64,000 nt of DNA from Paenibacillus koleovorans NBRC 103111 (GTDB lineage: Bacteria > Bacillota > Bacilli > Paenibacillales > NBRC-103111), in the NCBI RefSeq assembly GCF_004000845.1, contig NZ_BIMA01000008.1:1-64000 (forward strand), read 5' to 3'. The stretch's first letter is position 1. Each line of letters opens with the position of its first letter. Shown piece by piece: positions 44,884-54,061 of the stretch. The notes under the pieces were generated by a model. The model saw only the letters and a program-made list of their open reading frames with translations, ran no database searches and was not told where the DNA came from. The position numbers and the translations under genes were made by a program.

Positions 44884-46836
44884 ATGTCGAGAAAAATCGT
44901 TATTGCCTTTCTGTTATTTTGTTTATGTCTATCAGGCATCCCCCAATCTTTATTTGCGGAGGAGCAACCGGTTTATTTTGAAGATGCCAATCTCGAATCA
45001 CAAGTCAAAAAACAATTGAAGATTGCCATTGACCAACCGGTCACTAAACAGGCTATGGCAAAGCTTGTGTCGTTTGGCAATGTGAGTTGGAACGGAATCA
45101 CTAGTTTGGCAGGTCTGGAGTATGCCGTAAATCTCAAATCCTTAAACATTTCTCACAACAAATTAAAGGATCTCCGTCCCCTACAGCATCTCCGTTCCCT
45201 TACCAGTTTGGATTTGAACAATAATGAAATTGTGGACATCAGTCCCATTCGGGAACTGACTAATCTGCAATCACTTACGCTGTATCATAATGAGATTGAA
45301 GAGATAAGTGCTGTTTCAAATCTAAAGAACCTAAAGACCATAGATATTGTTTGGAATAAAGTGAAGGATATAGGCTCGATATCTGGATTATCCAATCTAG
45401 AAAGGTTTCATGCATCGATAAACCAAGTTGATCGTATTCCTGCATTATCGAATATGAACCGATTGATTAGTCTTAGTTTGGGATCCAATATAATCACGGA
45501 TATTCAGGGGCTTGCCACCTTGCAGCAACTCAAATACTTAAATTTAGACTCGAATCAAATTACTGATGTTCAAGTACTTAAGAAGTTGACGGAGTTAACT
45601 CAGTTGGACTTAAGCGAGAATCCGATTAAGGATATAAGCGGTATTTATGATCTGAACAAACTGAATTCCCTTGGCCTTAATAGCTTGGGTATTCAGGACC
45701 TCTCCTTTATATCGAAATTCGACTCTTTGTCGAGATTAAGCGCAGCTGGAAATCAGATTCATGATATTACAGCAGTAAAACTTCACCCTGAATTGGTTGA
45801 GCTGGACTTAGGCAATAACAATATTGAAGGGATTGAAGCCATTTCCGGATTGTCCAAGCTACAAACGATTGATTTTACCGATAATCAGATCTCCCGACTT
45901 CCTCAAATGAAGCAACTAAAGTATTTACGAAGTATTCGTGTAGAAAATAATCGGATTACTGACTTAACTCCTATCACTGATGCAACTAATGCCAGTTGGG
46001 TTAGTATCGGAAACAATCCTATAAAAAATTATGAGCTCCTTGCTCAGTTACCTAATTTAACAACATTGTCCATTAGCAGTTCCGGACTAAGTGATATAAG
46101 CTTTGTTTCCAAGCTAACCCAACTGGACTCCTTGTGGGCTTATAACAATAAGATCGAGGATTTGTCTCCCATCTCAGGGTTAAAACGATTGATGATCCTG
46201 TACTTAGTTGATAATCAAATTCAGGATATATCGCCTATTGCGCAGCTCCCTAATCTGCAGAAGGTGTGGGTCGATCTGAACAAGATTACTGATATCGCTC
46301 CAATAGAGCACTTGAACAAGCTAGTTGTCTTCTCCGCAAACAATAATCAAATTGAGGACGTTTCTGTACCGGCCTCCAAGCCGACCCTCTGGGAAATCTA
46401 TTTGGAAAATAACCCACTTACATCTGAATCGGTGGAGCTCCTCGTTTATAAAGCAACAAATGGGTCAACGGTGTCCTATGGGGAGCGGGTTCAACTTTCA
46501 ATTAATGGGAATCTGCAGCAATATAACTGGGATGAAGCCCCGAAAATAATCAATAACAATACTTTCGTGCCGCTAAGGAGAATATTTGCCGCACTTGGGA
46601 TGAGGGTAGAGTGGGTGGATTCTACGAAATCTATTATTGCCACGAACCATAAGGTCAAAATAGAACTTACTATAGATTCTAACCGTGCTCTTGTCAACGG
46701 AGATGAGATTGCTTTAGAGGAAGCGCCTAAAATTGTGAATGGTTTGACATTTGTCCCTTTAAGATTCGTCAGCGAATCGGCTGGTGCAACAGTGAAATGG
46801 GTGGAATCCAAGAGGTTAGTGGAGATTACCTACTAG
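44884..46836 (+). CDS. Secreted leucine-rich-repeat protein with C-terminal copper-amine-oxidase-N domain
   Basis: Exported 650-residue protein: signal peptide (IVIAFLLFCLCLSGIPQSLFAEE), then about 20 internalin-type leucine-rich repeats of 22 residues from about residue 65 to 530 (for example LKSLNISHNKLKDLRPLQHL, LTSLDLNNNEIVDISPIREL), and a C-terminal CuAO-N-like domain (INNNTFVPLRRIFAALGM; NGLTFVPLRFVSESAGA). It likely mediates protein or surface binding. The coding sequence is markedly AT-rich compared with neighbours and sits next to a transporter remnant and a repeat array, suggesting acquisition by transfer. Ribosome site AAGGAG. Confidence 0.88.
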   Translation: MSRKIVIAFLLFCLCLSGIPQSLFAEEQPVYFEDANLESQVKKQLKIAIDQPVTKQAMAKLVSFGNVSWNGITSLAGLEYAVNLKSLNISHNKLKDLRPLQHLRSLTSLDLNNNEIVDISPIRELTNLQSLTLYHNEIEEISAVSNLKNLKTIDIVWNKVKDIGSISGLSNLERFHASINQVDRIPALSNMNRLISLSLGSNIITDIQGLATLQQLKYLNLDSNQITDVQVLKKLTELTQLDLSENPIKDISGIYDLNKLNSLGLNSLGIQDLSFISKFDSLSRLSAAGNQIHDITAVKLHPELVELDLGNNNIEGIEAISGLSKLQTIDFTDNQISRLPQMKQLKYLRSIRVENNRITDLTPITDATNASWVSIGNNPIKNYELLAQLPNLTTLSISSSGLSDISFVSKLTQLDSLWAYNNKIEDLSPISGLKRLMILYLVDNQIQDISPIAQLPNLQKVWVDLNKITDIAPIEHLNKLVVFSANNNQIEDVSVPASKPTLWEIYLENNPLTSESVELLVYKATNGSTVSYGERVQLSINGNLQQYNWDEAPKIINNNTFVPLRRIFAALGMRVEWVDSTKSIIATNHKVKIELTIDSNRALVNGDEIALEEAPKIVNGLTFVPLRFVSESAGATVKWVESKRLVEITY

Positions 46837-46863
46837 GGCTTGGGACCACCGGTCGAAAACGAA

Positions 46864-46898
46864 TACCCCGCTTCAGGCTGAGTGGCCTGGGCGGGTTA
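46864..46898. terminator. Possible terminator between LRR and cupin genes
   Basis: ACCCCGC-TT-CAGGC and GCCTG-G-GCGGGTT form an interrupted stem between convergent genes; flanking T runs are weak. Confidence 0.4.
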
Positions 46899-46917
46899 TT
46901 GGCATTAGAAGAGGGAG

Positions 46918-47601
46918 TTACCGGTTCGCAGGCTGTTGCGGATAATAGGGCTGAGTCCAAGTTTGTTGTCCGATCCGACTGTTGTATACGCCGGGGGTGA
47001 CGCCTGGTGCCGGCGCTTGCTGCCAGTTTGGCTGTTGCTGCTGGGAAGGCGATGCGGCCGGCATCGATTTGTTGCAATTTGCCGGCGGGCCGATGATAAC
47101 GGTCTGCGTCAGCGGAGCGAGCGCTTGCTTGAGCAGAGCCTCGTTCAGGCAGTACGAATGGGCCAGCATGCTCGTTGGCGTGAGCCGCAGGATGTCGGAG
47201 CCGAGAATGACTTGCGGTTCCGGCGCGTTGAAGATGGCGAGCAGATGCGTGTTGTCGACTGTTGCGATTTCATAGTGCCACCAGCCTTGCGGCACATTCG
47301 CGACTTGGCCGGGAGTGATCGGGTAGTTCATCAGCTGGTTCGTGAACGGATTAATAATGCTGACGATCGCCGCGCCGGATATGCAGTACACAAGCTCGGA
47401 GGCATTTTCGTGGTAATGGGGCTCCACGGTATTGCCGGTGCTCAAGAAGATGTCGAGCAGGGACGTATTGTCGAGCGTGTTAAGCTGCTTTACCGAGAGG
47501 ACGTTGATGTAGTTGCGGGCGTCCTTGCGGAAAAAGAGGCTGTTGCTCAGGTCGTATGTGAACTGGGCGTTCGGGGAGGCGTAGTCCATGTATTTGGTCA
47601 T
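46918..47601 (-). CDS. Cupin-domain protein with Gln/Pro-rich tail
   Basis: Single-cupin protein, 227 residues. The metal-binding motif is EPHYHENASELVYCISG (H-x-H-x4-E form) with the second motif at GWWHYEIATVDNTHLLAIF. After about residue 165 the sequence becomes Gln/Pro/Ala-rich (SPSQQQQPNWQQAPAPG; PYYPQQP), reminiscent of spore-coat or exosporium proteins. There is no signal peptide. The function is unknown; oxalate-decarboxylase-like coat cupins are the nearest concept. Confidence 0.82.
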   Translation of the reverse strand: MTKYMDYASPNAQFTYDLSNSLFFRKDARNYINVLSVKQLNTLDNTSLLDIFLSTGNTVEPHYHENASELVYCISGAAIVSIINPFTNQLMNYPITPGQVANVPQGWWHYEIATVDNTHLLAIFNAPEPQVILGSDILRLTPTSMLAHSYCLNEALLKQALAPLTQTVIIGPPANCNKSMPAASPSQQQQPNWQQAPAPGVTPGVYNSRIGQQTWTQPYYPQQPANR

Positions 47602-47671
47602 GGCGTATTTCCTTTCTGTGCAGAGAAATCATTCTGCCTATACCATATGCATCCGCCCAGTGGGAAGTGAA

Positions 47672-47712
47672 AGAAAAGGACGGCCCCTCACCCTGAAGGG
47701 AAGGACCGTCCG
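47672..47712 (-). terminator. Terminator of the SLH-anchored giant gene
   Basis: On the minus strand GGACGG and CCGTCC arms with a further CCCT/AGGG inner stem, followed by TTTTCTTTC. Confidence 0.7.
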
Positions 47713-47719
47713 TGTATGG

Positions 47720-50700
47720 TCAGTTCATGAAAGGAAGCTGAGTAAGCATCCGATAGAGGATCACCGTGCTCTGCGCACGGGTTGCGGTGTCATTCGGGGC
47801 AAACCGTTCCTCGCCAACCCCATTCACGATCTGCAATGCTGTCAAATTGGCGACCGCATCCTGTGCCCAGCTCTGGATGGTGTCGGCGTCCGAAAATGCG
47901 ATCCCATTGCCGGTTGCCGGAACGTTTAATGTGCCTGCGTATTGCATCGCTCGGTAAATCATAACTGCCATTTCCTGGCGTGTAATCGTCCGATTCGGCT
48001 GGAATGTGCCGTCTTCATAGCCGGATACGATTCCCGTCTCGGCTGCGGCGGATACAGCTCCGAAGTACCAGTCCGATTCGCGGACATCGCTGAACGAACT
48101 GTCTCCAACTGAGCCGGTGGGGGATACGCCCAGTGTACGGGTCACGAGAGAGGCAAACTCGGCTCGAGTAACGGCCAGCTCCGGACGGAATTCGCTGTCC
48201 GTAACGCCTTGCACGATTTTTCGCTCCGCCATCCGCTCCATTTGTTCTTTGGCCCAGTGGGTGGAGATGTCCTGTAAGTCCGAGCGGGTTTTCAAGATCA
48301 TATACGTGCTGTTCGTTCGGCTGTACATAGTTACTGCATCGCCTGCTGCTCGGAAAGGAACCGGCGTGTAGCGGATCGCACCCGTCGCATCCTTCTCGAC
48401 ACGGACGACCGCAATCGCGAGGCTGCTCGTGTCCCGGTCCAGCTGAATTATGCGGGACACATATTGTTTGAAGGATGCGATTGCTTCGGTGGTCCCGTCA
48501 TCTTTTACGATTTGCACGGAAAAATCGATTGCGGCTGCAACTTCCATGCCTTCCGCTTGTGCCCGAGCGGCCGCCTCGTTATTGACGGAAATGGTTACTA
48601 CTATTTCGTCTTGATCGCCGAGCTTCACTTGCGAGAATGAATCGATCGGCAGGCGATAGCTGCCGAGCTCGGTTACAATGGCGACCGTATCGGCTTTGCC
48701 GTCCTTCTGCGCATGCTGCAGCGCGTTGCCGTTCACATACACTCGGATTTCCTCTGCGCCTTTTACCGATTCCGCTGTGATGGAGACGGTTTTGTCTTTT
48801 GCCCGGTCAACAGCAGCCTTGACGGCCTGCTCGCCAGCCCGCGCTTCTGCAATGTCCCGGTTCGTTTCTTTCACAGTTTGGGTTGGTAAAATAATTCCGG
48901 CTTCCCCAAGGACATGAGTCGGGTCCGGAGGGAGGACGGGGTTAGTTGGACCTGCACCCGGATTGTTAGGTTCGCCTGGATTGCCGGGATCGCCGGGTTC
49001 TCCGGGTTCGCTTGGGTTACCGGGATCGACAGGATTGCCCGGATCCGTCGTCGCCGGAGCGGCCGTTTTCAGCAAAGGCCGTACCGTTACAGCCCTGTGA
49101 TCCGACGAATAAAGCTCAATCGGAACACCCTGACCGGCTGCATCGACGACCAGAATAACCGCCTGATCGCCAGACTTGGAGTTCAAATACTGCGTCAGCG
49201 CGGATGTAGCCACATTGTACGAATTCACGTTGTAAGGAAGATTGTACGTGTTCGCCTTAAAGCCCGCCATCGTAAACTCGCCCAAATAGATCCCGTTTGC
49301 AGCGTCGGCGGCTGTTGGAGTACCCGAGCCCGCTGTCGGCATGCCGAACACCTTCAGCGTAATCGTTTCCCCGCCTGGATTGACGTCCGTCAGTCGTCCG
49401 CTCAGCTGGAGGGAGGCGCTGCCGATAGCCGATGCGTCTTCCAGATCGAATTGGAACGCGGCGGCGAATGGCTGACCGTCAACCCCGCGGGTATCCGAGC
49501 CTGCATACGTAGTCGCTTCGTAAACGGGGTTGCCGGAAGTGTTGGATACCGGCACCGCTTGGCTAGCAGCGTCTTGCATCACAACATGACCCGAGCCTTT
49601 GCGGATCTCGATGCCCTTGACGCTCCCATTCACGATATTGCCGATCAATTGCACGTCGCGCGGATCGCCGCTGCCGATCTGATTGGCATTGCTGTCGCCG
49701 TTGTCGTAATCGAGGGCAATCGGCGTATCTGTTGCGGCGAAGTTCGAAATCGTATTGTTGCGGACGATCGTCCGAGGCCCGTTTAGCACTTTGATGCCCG
49801 TAACCTGCTGTTGGTAAGGGCCGCGCACAAAGCCGCTCGGATCGATCTCAATCGTGTTGTGCTCGACGATCGTATCCGGCGAACCGAGTACAACCGCGAT
49901 GCCTTCCATGTTGTTCCGCAGTGTATTGTAGTGGATCAAGTTATACGGGCCGGATTCGCTATGATTGCTCGGGAAGCCGCCGCCGGTATTGCCCAGGGCG
50001 ATGCCCGCTCCGCGGCGAGTGCCCATAATAACGTTGTTGTACACCTCGTTCAAGTATTCGTCTTCCCCGTGCAGGTCGATCGCGTCGTACGTTGTGTTCA
50101 TCAACAGGTTGTCGCGGATCAAATTGTTGTGGGAGTACGCCTGCACGATAATGCCGTGGCGCATGGCGTCGGTTCCGTCGAACACATTGTTCTCGATCAG
50201 ATTGTATTGCGAATCTTCCGGGAAGCCGAAGCGGTCATTCTTGAAATCTCCCTGCAGGGCAATGCCATAACCCGAACCGCCGCCGCCGATATCGGTCGCT
50301 TTGCGGAAGGTGGAGTTGCGCACCACGAGGTGCTGGCCTTTGGCCATGCGGATACCGGTTTTCACGAATTTCTCTAACGTAACGCCATCGACGACAATGT
50401 TGTATGGCGCGGCGCCGGTGCTTGACTTATCGATGTAAATGCCGTTCTGCACGCCGCCGCTGAGCGGATGCGCCACTTCGGGATTCGTCGGATACACATT
50501 GTCCCATGTGGAGGTCAAAGTAAGATTCGAAATCGTAATCGAGTTGACACTGAGCGCACCGAGTGTCCGGCTGCTCGGATTGGATAAGCCGGTGTTCGAG
50601 TTGTCCGGGCCTAGACGGTTGTCGAAGTCGGACAGTAGCACGGTGCCCTCCTGCGATTCGCCGCGGAAATTAACGCCGCTCTTCAGCTTGAGATGTGTAT

Positions 50701-53062
50701 CCGAGCTGCCCGGTGCCGTAGACATCAGCTTGTAAATGCCGTTAGGCAAATAAACTTCATCGCCGGGCTGAGCGGCATCGATCGCTCGCTGGATAGCTGC
50801 CGTATCGTCCGCAATGCCATTGCCCACAGCGCCATAGGCAACATCCTTGACATTGATGCTGCTCCCCGTCGTCGGATTTGGAGTCGGCATGTTGTGCGGC
50901 TGGCCGTCCGGATCGTACAAGCCCGCAATGTAAGGGCGAGGCGATGGATTCGGCGTAGGTCCAGGTGTGGCTGGCGGGATCGGGTCCAGCGTGAGGCTGC
51001 CGGAAGCGGCGGAATAAATGTGCACCTCCATATAGCCGTTATAGTTGGTGGCGCTGTTCCCTTGGGCGACGATGCGAACGTAACGCGCGTCCGTATCGGG
51101 CAGATCGAAAGCTTCCATCTCATTCGATGACCCTCTGCTCTGGCCGCTAAAAATCGGCGTCCAATCGCTGCCGTTCGCAGAGGCCAGCACGCTGAAGGAG
51201 TAGGAGCGCTCGCTCCCTTTATAGAACGCGATGCCCAGCGTGTCGACCGTGGACACAGCCCCTAAGTCATATTGGATCCACTCCGAAACTCCATTTGCAC
51301 CCCAACGTGTGCCTGGATTGTTGTCGACCGTCAGGCTCGGTTTATTGCCCCAGCTCGTGTCGCCGTTGTACACCCGGTCATAATCGCTTGCCGTCACTTG
51401 TGTTTCCGTGAATGTGTAGCGTTTTTGCGGCATCGCGGAGGCTTCATTGGAATCTAAGCTGCTTCCGCCCACCGCATTCATCGCTTGAACGACATAATAA
51501 TACATTTGACCGTTTTGCAGTCCGCTGTCGATGAAGCTGGGTCGCGTCAGGTTGGAGCCGACTACCGTATAGGATCCGCCGGAGGAGCCGGAACGTTGGA
51601 CGGTATAGTACACGGCATCCGTAACGGATTCCCACTGGAGCTTGATCGACGAATGGTTGGGAATGGCAGTCAAATTCGCCGGTGCAACCGGAGGATAAGC
51701 GGTTCTTCCATAGAAGCTGTCGGAAGGTACGCTCTCCCCGGTTTGATTATAGGCGGAGACCGTGTAGTAATAATCTTGATTGACCGTCAGTCCCTGATCC
51801 AGAAAGCTTGTTTCCGTGCTGTAGACGGACCCGACGACGGTTAAGGGTCCCGTGCTTGAAGAAACTCTTTTAACTATATAACCGATCGTGTCGGGTGTTT
51901 CGTTCCAAGTGAGACCGATTTCCGTATCTCGGATGGAAGCCTGAGCCCAGCCCGGCGCGGGAGGCACCGCTGCAGAAGCTTGAGGGCTCGCTATCGCGGA
52001 GGTCGACAGGCTGCCGTCCAAATATTGGCCGTTTTTCGTTTTGGCCGCCGAAGCGATAGCGTAGTAGTATGTACTGCCGTTGCTCGCGCTTACGTCACGG
52101 AATGTACCCGATGTCACCGTTCCAAGCGTTGTGAATGGGCCGCTCGGCGAATTGGCTCGTTTGACATAATAGAGGTCCGAGTCTGCGGCGCCAGAAAATC
52201 TTAACGCCACTTGGCTATCGATAGCGGAAATAACGGTAACCCCTGTCGGCGCGGACGGGAACATCTTTTTCACCACGATATCGTCCACGTACATCCGCAT
52301 GTTGGAGTCTTTGGAGAGACCGAATAACCCGACGCTAGAACCGGCGGACGGCAATTGATTATCGGTCACGGTCGCCGTAACCGTCGGCCCACCCTCGATG
52401 GAGCCGTTAAGCACAATATTTCCCGGGTTGCCGGAAATTTGGAACGTCATCCGATAGCTCTGCCCGGCTATGAAGTTGTCGATCGGAGCCGAGACGGACA
52501 ACTCGGTATTCGTCCCTGACACGCGTTTGAGCAACACCAAATTGTACTGCGTGGCCGACAGCTTCCGGATCGCCAGGGCGAACAGATTGTTGTTGTCCAG
52601 CACGCGGGCGGCGAGCCCGAAATAAGTGGTCGAGAGAGGGCTGGTCGTCGGTGTATGGGGCCTCAGCTTCACGGAGGCGGACATCAGCACGTCATTGGCG
52701 GAATACCCGACGATCCATGAGGTGGACGTATTCGTCCCGTTGAAATACATGCCGACGTTGCCGTTATCCGAACCGATGCTCCACACCCCGGCGCTGGCAT
52801 TCGATCGCCAATTGTTAAGCGTGGCTGCCGTATTATTGCTTGAATTCACGGCCTGCCCCAGTACCGGGGGTTCTGCGGCATGATCGCCCACCGAGATGCT
52901 GGCATCCAAATTTTCGAAGTCATTGAACCGTTCGTTCTCGTCATAGTAAGCCGCCGCATCCGTTCGGCTCCCTGACAGCCCTAGCGACAATGGAAGCAAA
53001 GCAAATACCATAGTGAAGCACAGCAACACACTGACCAACCGTTTCCTCTGGCGATGTCCCAC
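47720..53062 (-). CDS. SLH-anchored multidomain surface protein with pectate-lyase-type beta-helix
   Basis: Exported 1780-residue protein; the GTG at 53062 follows AGGAGGG by six bases. Order: signal peptide (1-38); concanavalin/LamG-like domain (about 40-270); three fibronectin III domains (about 271-555); discoidin/F5-8C domain (about 555-690: VDNNPGTRWGANGVSEWIQY); pectate_lyase_3 entry motif DVAYGAVGNGIADDTAAIQRA (near 735) and a long right-handed beta-helix with repeated NNxI/HNTI turns to about 1120; DNRLRE-like domain (about 1190-1330); Gly-Asn-Pro linker; a Paenibacillus-type beta domain; three SLH repeats in the last 180 residues (HWAKEQMERM, DWYFGAVSAAAETGIVSGYEDGTF, WAQDAVANLTALQIVNG). 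It is a wall-bound polysaccharide-degrading or -binding protein. Confidence 0.88.
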   Translation of the reverse strand: MGHRQRKRLVSVLLCFTMVFALLPLSLGLSGSRTDAAAYYDENERFNDFENLDASISVGDHAAEPPVLGQAVNSSNNTAATLNNWRSNASAGVWSIGSDNGNVGMYFNGTNTSTSWIVGYSANDVLMSASVKLRPHTPTTSPLSTTYFGLAARVLDNNNLFALAIRKLSATQYNLVLLKRVSGTNTELSVSAPIDNFIAGQSYRMTFQISGNPGNIVLNGSIEGGPTVTATVTDNQLPSAGSSVGLFGLSKDSNMRMYVDDIVVKKMFPSAPTGVTVISAIDSQVALRFSGAADSDLYYVKRANSPSGPFTTLGTVTSGTFRDVSASNGSTYYYAIASAAKTKNGQYLDGSLSTSAIASPQASAAVPPAPGWAQASIRDTEIGLTWNETPDTIGYIVKRVSSSTGPLTVVGSVYSTETSFLDQGLTVNQDYYYTVSAYNQTGESVPSDSFYGRTAYPPVAPANLTAIPNHSSIKLQWESVTDAVYYTVQRSGSSGGSYTVVGSNLTRPSFIDSGLQNGQMYYYVVQAMNAVGGSSLDSNEASAMPQKRYTFTETQVTASDYDRVYNGDTSWGNKPSLTVDNNPGTRWGANGVSEWIQYDLGAVSTVDTLGIAFYKGSERSYSFSVLASANGSDWTPIFSGQSRGSSNEMEAFDLPDTDARYVRIVAQGNSATNYNGYMEVHIYSAASGSLTLDPIPPATPGPTPNPSPRPYIAGLYDPDGQPHNMPTPNPTTGSSINVKDVAYGAVGNGIADDTAAIQRAIDAAQPGDEVYLPNGIYKLMSTAPGSSDTHLKLKSGVNFRGESQEGTVLLSDFDNRLGPDNSNTGLSNPSSRTLGALSVNSITISNLTLTSTWDNVYPTNPEVAHPLSGGVQNGIYIDKSSTGAAPYNIVVDGVTLEKFVKTGIRMAKGQHLVVRNSTFRKATDIGGGGSGYGIALQGDFKNDRFGFPEDSQYNLIENNVFDGTDAMRHGIIVQAYSHNNLIRDNLLMNTTYDAIDLHGEDEYLNEVYNNVIMGTRRGAGIALGNTGGGFPSNHSESGPYNLIHYNTLRNNMEGIAVVLGSPDTIVEHNTIEIDPSGFVRGPYQQQVTGIKVLNGPRTIVRNNTISNFAATDTPIALDYDNGDSNANQIGSGDPRDVQLIGNIVNGSVKGIEIRKGSGHVVMQDAASQAVPVSNTSGNPVYEATTYAGSDTRGVDGQPFAAAFQFDLEDASAIGSASLQLSGRLTDVNPGGETITLKVFGMPTAGSGTPTAADAANGIYLGEFTMAGFKANTYNLPYNVNSYNVATSALTQYLNSKSGDQAVILVVDAAGQGVPIELYSSDHRAVTVRPLLKTAAPATTDPGNPVDPGNPSEPGEPGDPGNPGEPNNPGAGPTNPVLPPDPTHVLGEAGIILPTQTVKETNRDIAEARAGEQAVKAAVDRAKDKTVSITAESVKGAEEIRVYVNGNALQHAQKDGKADTVAIVTELGSYRLPIDSFSQVKLGDQDEIVVTISVNNEAAARAQAEGMEVAAAIDFSVQIVKDDGTTEAIASFKQYVSRIIQLDRDTSSLAIAVVRVEKDATGAIRYTPVPFRAAGDAVTMYSRTNSTYMILKTRSDLQDISTHWAKEQMERMAERKIVQGVTDSEFRPELAVTRAEFASLVTRTLGVSPTGSVGDSSFSDVRESDWYFGAVSAAAETGIVSGYEDGTFQPNRTITRQEMAVMIYRAMQYAGTLNVPATGNGIAFSDADTIQSWAQDAVANLTALQIVNGVGEERFAPNDTATRAQSTVILYRMLTQLPFMN
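48955..49050. repeat. Degenerate tandem repeat encoding the Gly-Asn-Pro linker
   Basis: Repeats of about nine bases (CCGGGATCG/CCGGGTTCT-like) inside the giant gene encode the GNPGEP-type linker between the catalytic part and the wall-anchoring part. Confidence 0.7.
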
Positions 53063-53088
53063 GAAATGCCCTCCTTTTATTAAGCCTA

Positions 53089-53102
53089 CGTTAGCGCTTA
53101 CA
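53089..53102 (-). promoter_or_regulatory. Candidate cre (CcpA) site upstream of the SLH gene
   Basis: On the minus strand TGTAAGCGCTAACG matches the cre consensus TGWAARCGYTWNCW at 13 of 14 positions. It lies just upstream of the ribosome site of the giant gene, consistent with catabolite repression by a transcription-blocking site. Confidence 0.5.
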
Positions 53103-53250
53103 TTTGCGACAAGATCATCATATCGGAGAGGGTAGGGCGCCGACTTGCACTTATTCCAGTTGGGGTTGTGGTTTTTTTGGGTGTTTTTGTCCCGGTTTTT
53201 CTCATTTTCGAGTATACTTTAGCTAGATTTGGAAAGGAGCAGCGGAGAGC

Positions 53251-53922
53251 ATGATCCTCTTTTTTCTCACATTTGCAGCATTTAGCGGGCTTTACTTCGG
53301 GTTCGCGTGGCTCACTTTACATTTGCCAGGGCATAAAATCGACCATCGTCCACTGCGAAAAAATCAAATCCGAAATGAAATTGGTCTCTCGATGATTTCC
53401 ATTGCTTGCTTCAGCGGCATTGCGGTCGTCACGAAGTGGCTAGTTGAGCTAGGAATATTAGAGGTGACGTGGGAGATCGTCTGGTGGAAGCTGCCTCTGG
53501 AGATCGCAGTGCTTTTTTTCTGGAACGAGATCCATTTTTATTTGTGTCATAGATTGCTTCACACCTCGTGGTTGTATCGGCATGTACATGTTCGACATCA
53601 TCGCTCGGTGGTGCCGACGCCTTATTCCACGTACAGCTTTCATTTTGTGGAAGCCTTGCTGTTGGGCAGCGTAATGACGACGGCGTTGCTATTTTACCCG
53701 TTCAGCCTCGTTTCGCTGATGACGTTGCCCCTCATGAGCATCATTCTGAATGCGTTAGGTCACTTAAATGCAGATTTGTTCCCCAGCCGTCCGCTTAGCC
53801 ATCCGTTGGCCTTCGCGCGCAGACATAGTATGCATCATAGTCAGAATTCAGGCAATTACGGATTTTTCTTGCCTTGGTTCGATATGTGGTTTCGTTCGGC
53901 GATTAAACAGAAGGGGCGTTAA
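53251..53922 (+). CDS. Fatty-acid hydroxylase / sterol desaturase superfamily membrane protein
   Basis: Integral membrane diiron oxygenase-like protein, 223 residues. The eight-His pattern is visible: HRLLH, HVRHHRS, HLNADLFPSRPLSHPL and HSMHHSQNSGNYG, between about four hydrophobic helices. An AAAGGAG ribosome site precedes the ATG. It is monocistronic, ending in a terminator. It probably hydroxylates or desaturates a membrane lipid. It lies next to the ketoacyl-synthase fusion operon, but transcription is convergent. Confidence 0.87.
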   Translation: MILFFLTFAAFSGLYFGFAWLTLHLPGHKIDHRPLRKNQIRNEIGLSMISIACFSGIAVVTKWLVELGILEVTWEIVWWKLPLEIAVLFFWNEIHFYLCHRLLHTSWLYRHVHVRHHRSVVPTPYSTYSFHFVEALLLGSVMTTALLFYPFSLVSLMTLPLMSIILNALGHLNADLFPSRPLSHPLAFARRHSMHHSQNSGNYGFFLPWFDMWFRSAIKQKGR

Positions 53923-53959
53923 CCGTGGTCGGTTTGCTCCTTCTCCAAAAAAGAAATAG

Positions 53960-54000
53960 AAAAAACCGTTCGTGGCCCTATGGGACTGCGGACGGTTTTT
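53960..54000. terminator. Bidirectional terminator between convergent genes
   Basis: AAAACCGT and ACGGTTTTT arms with additional inner pairing; A run on the left, T run on the right. Confidence 0.75.
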
Positions 54001-54061
54001 GAATCGTTTCAATCCGACAAGATTTGTACGATACAGAGGTGAACGGGCCGCTCCTAGTAGG

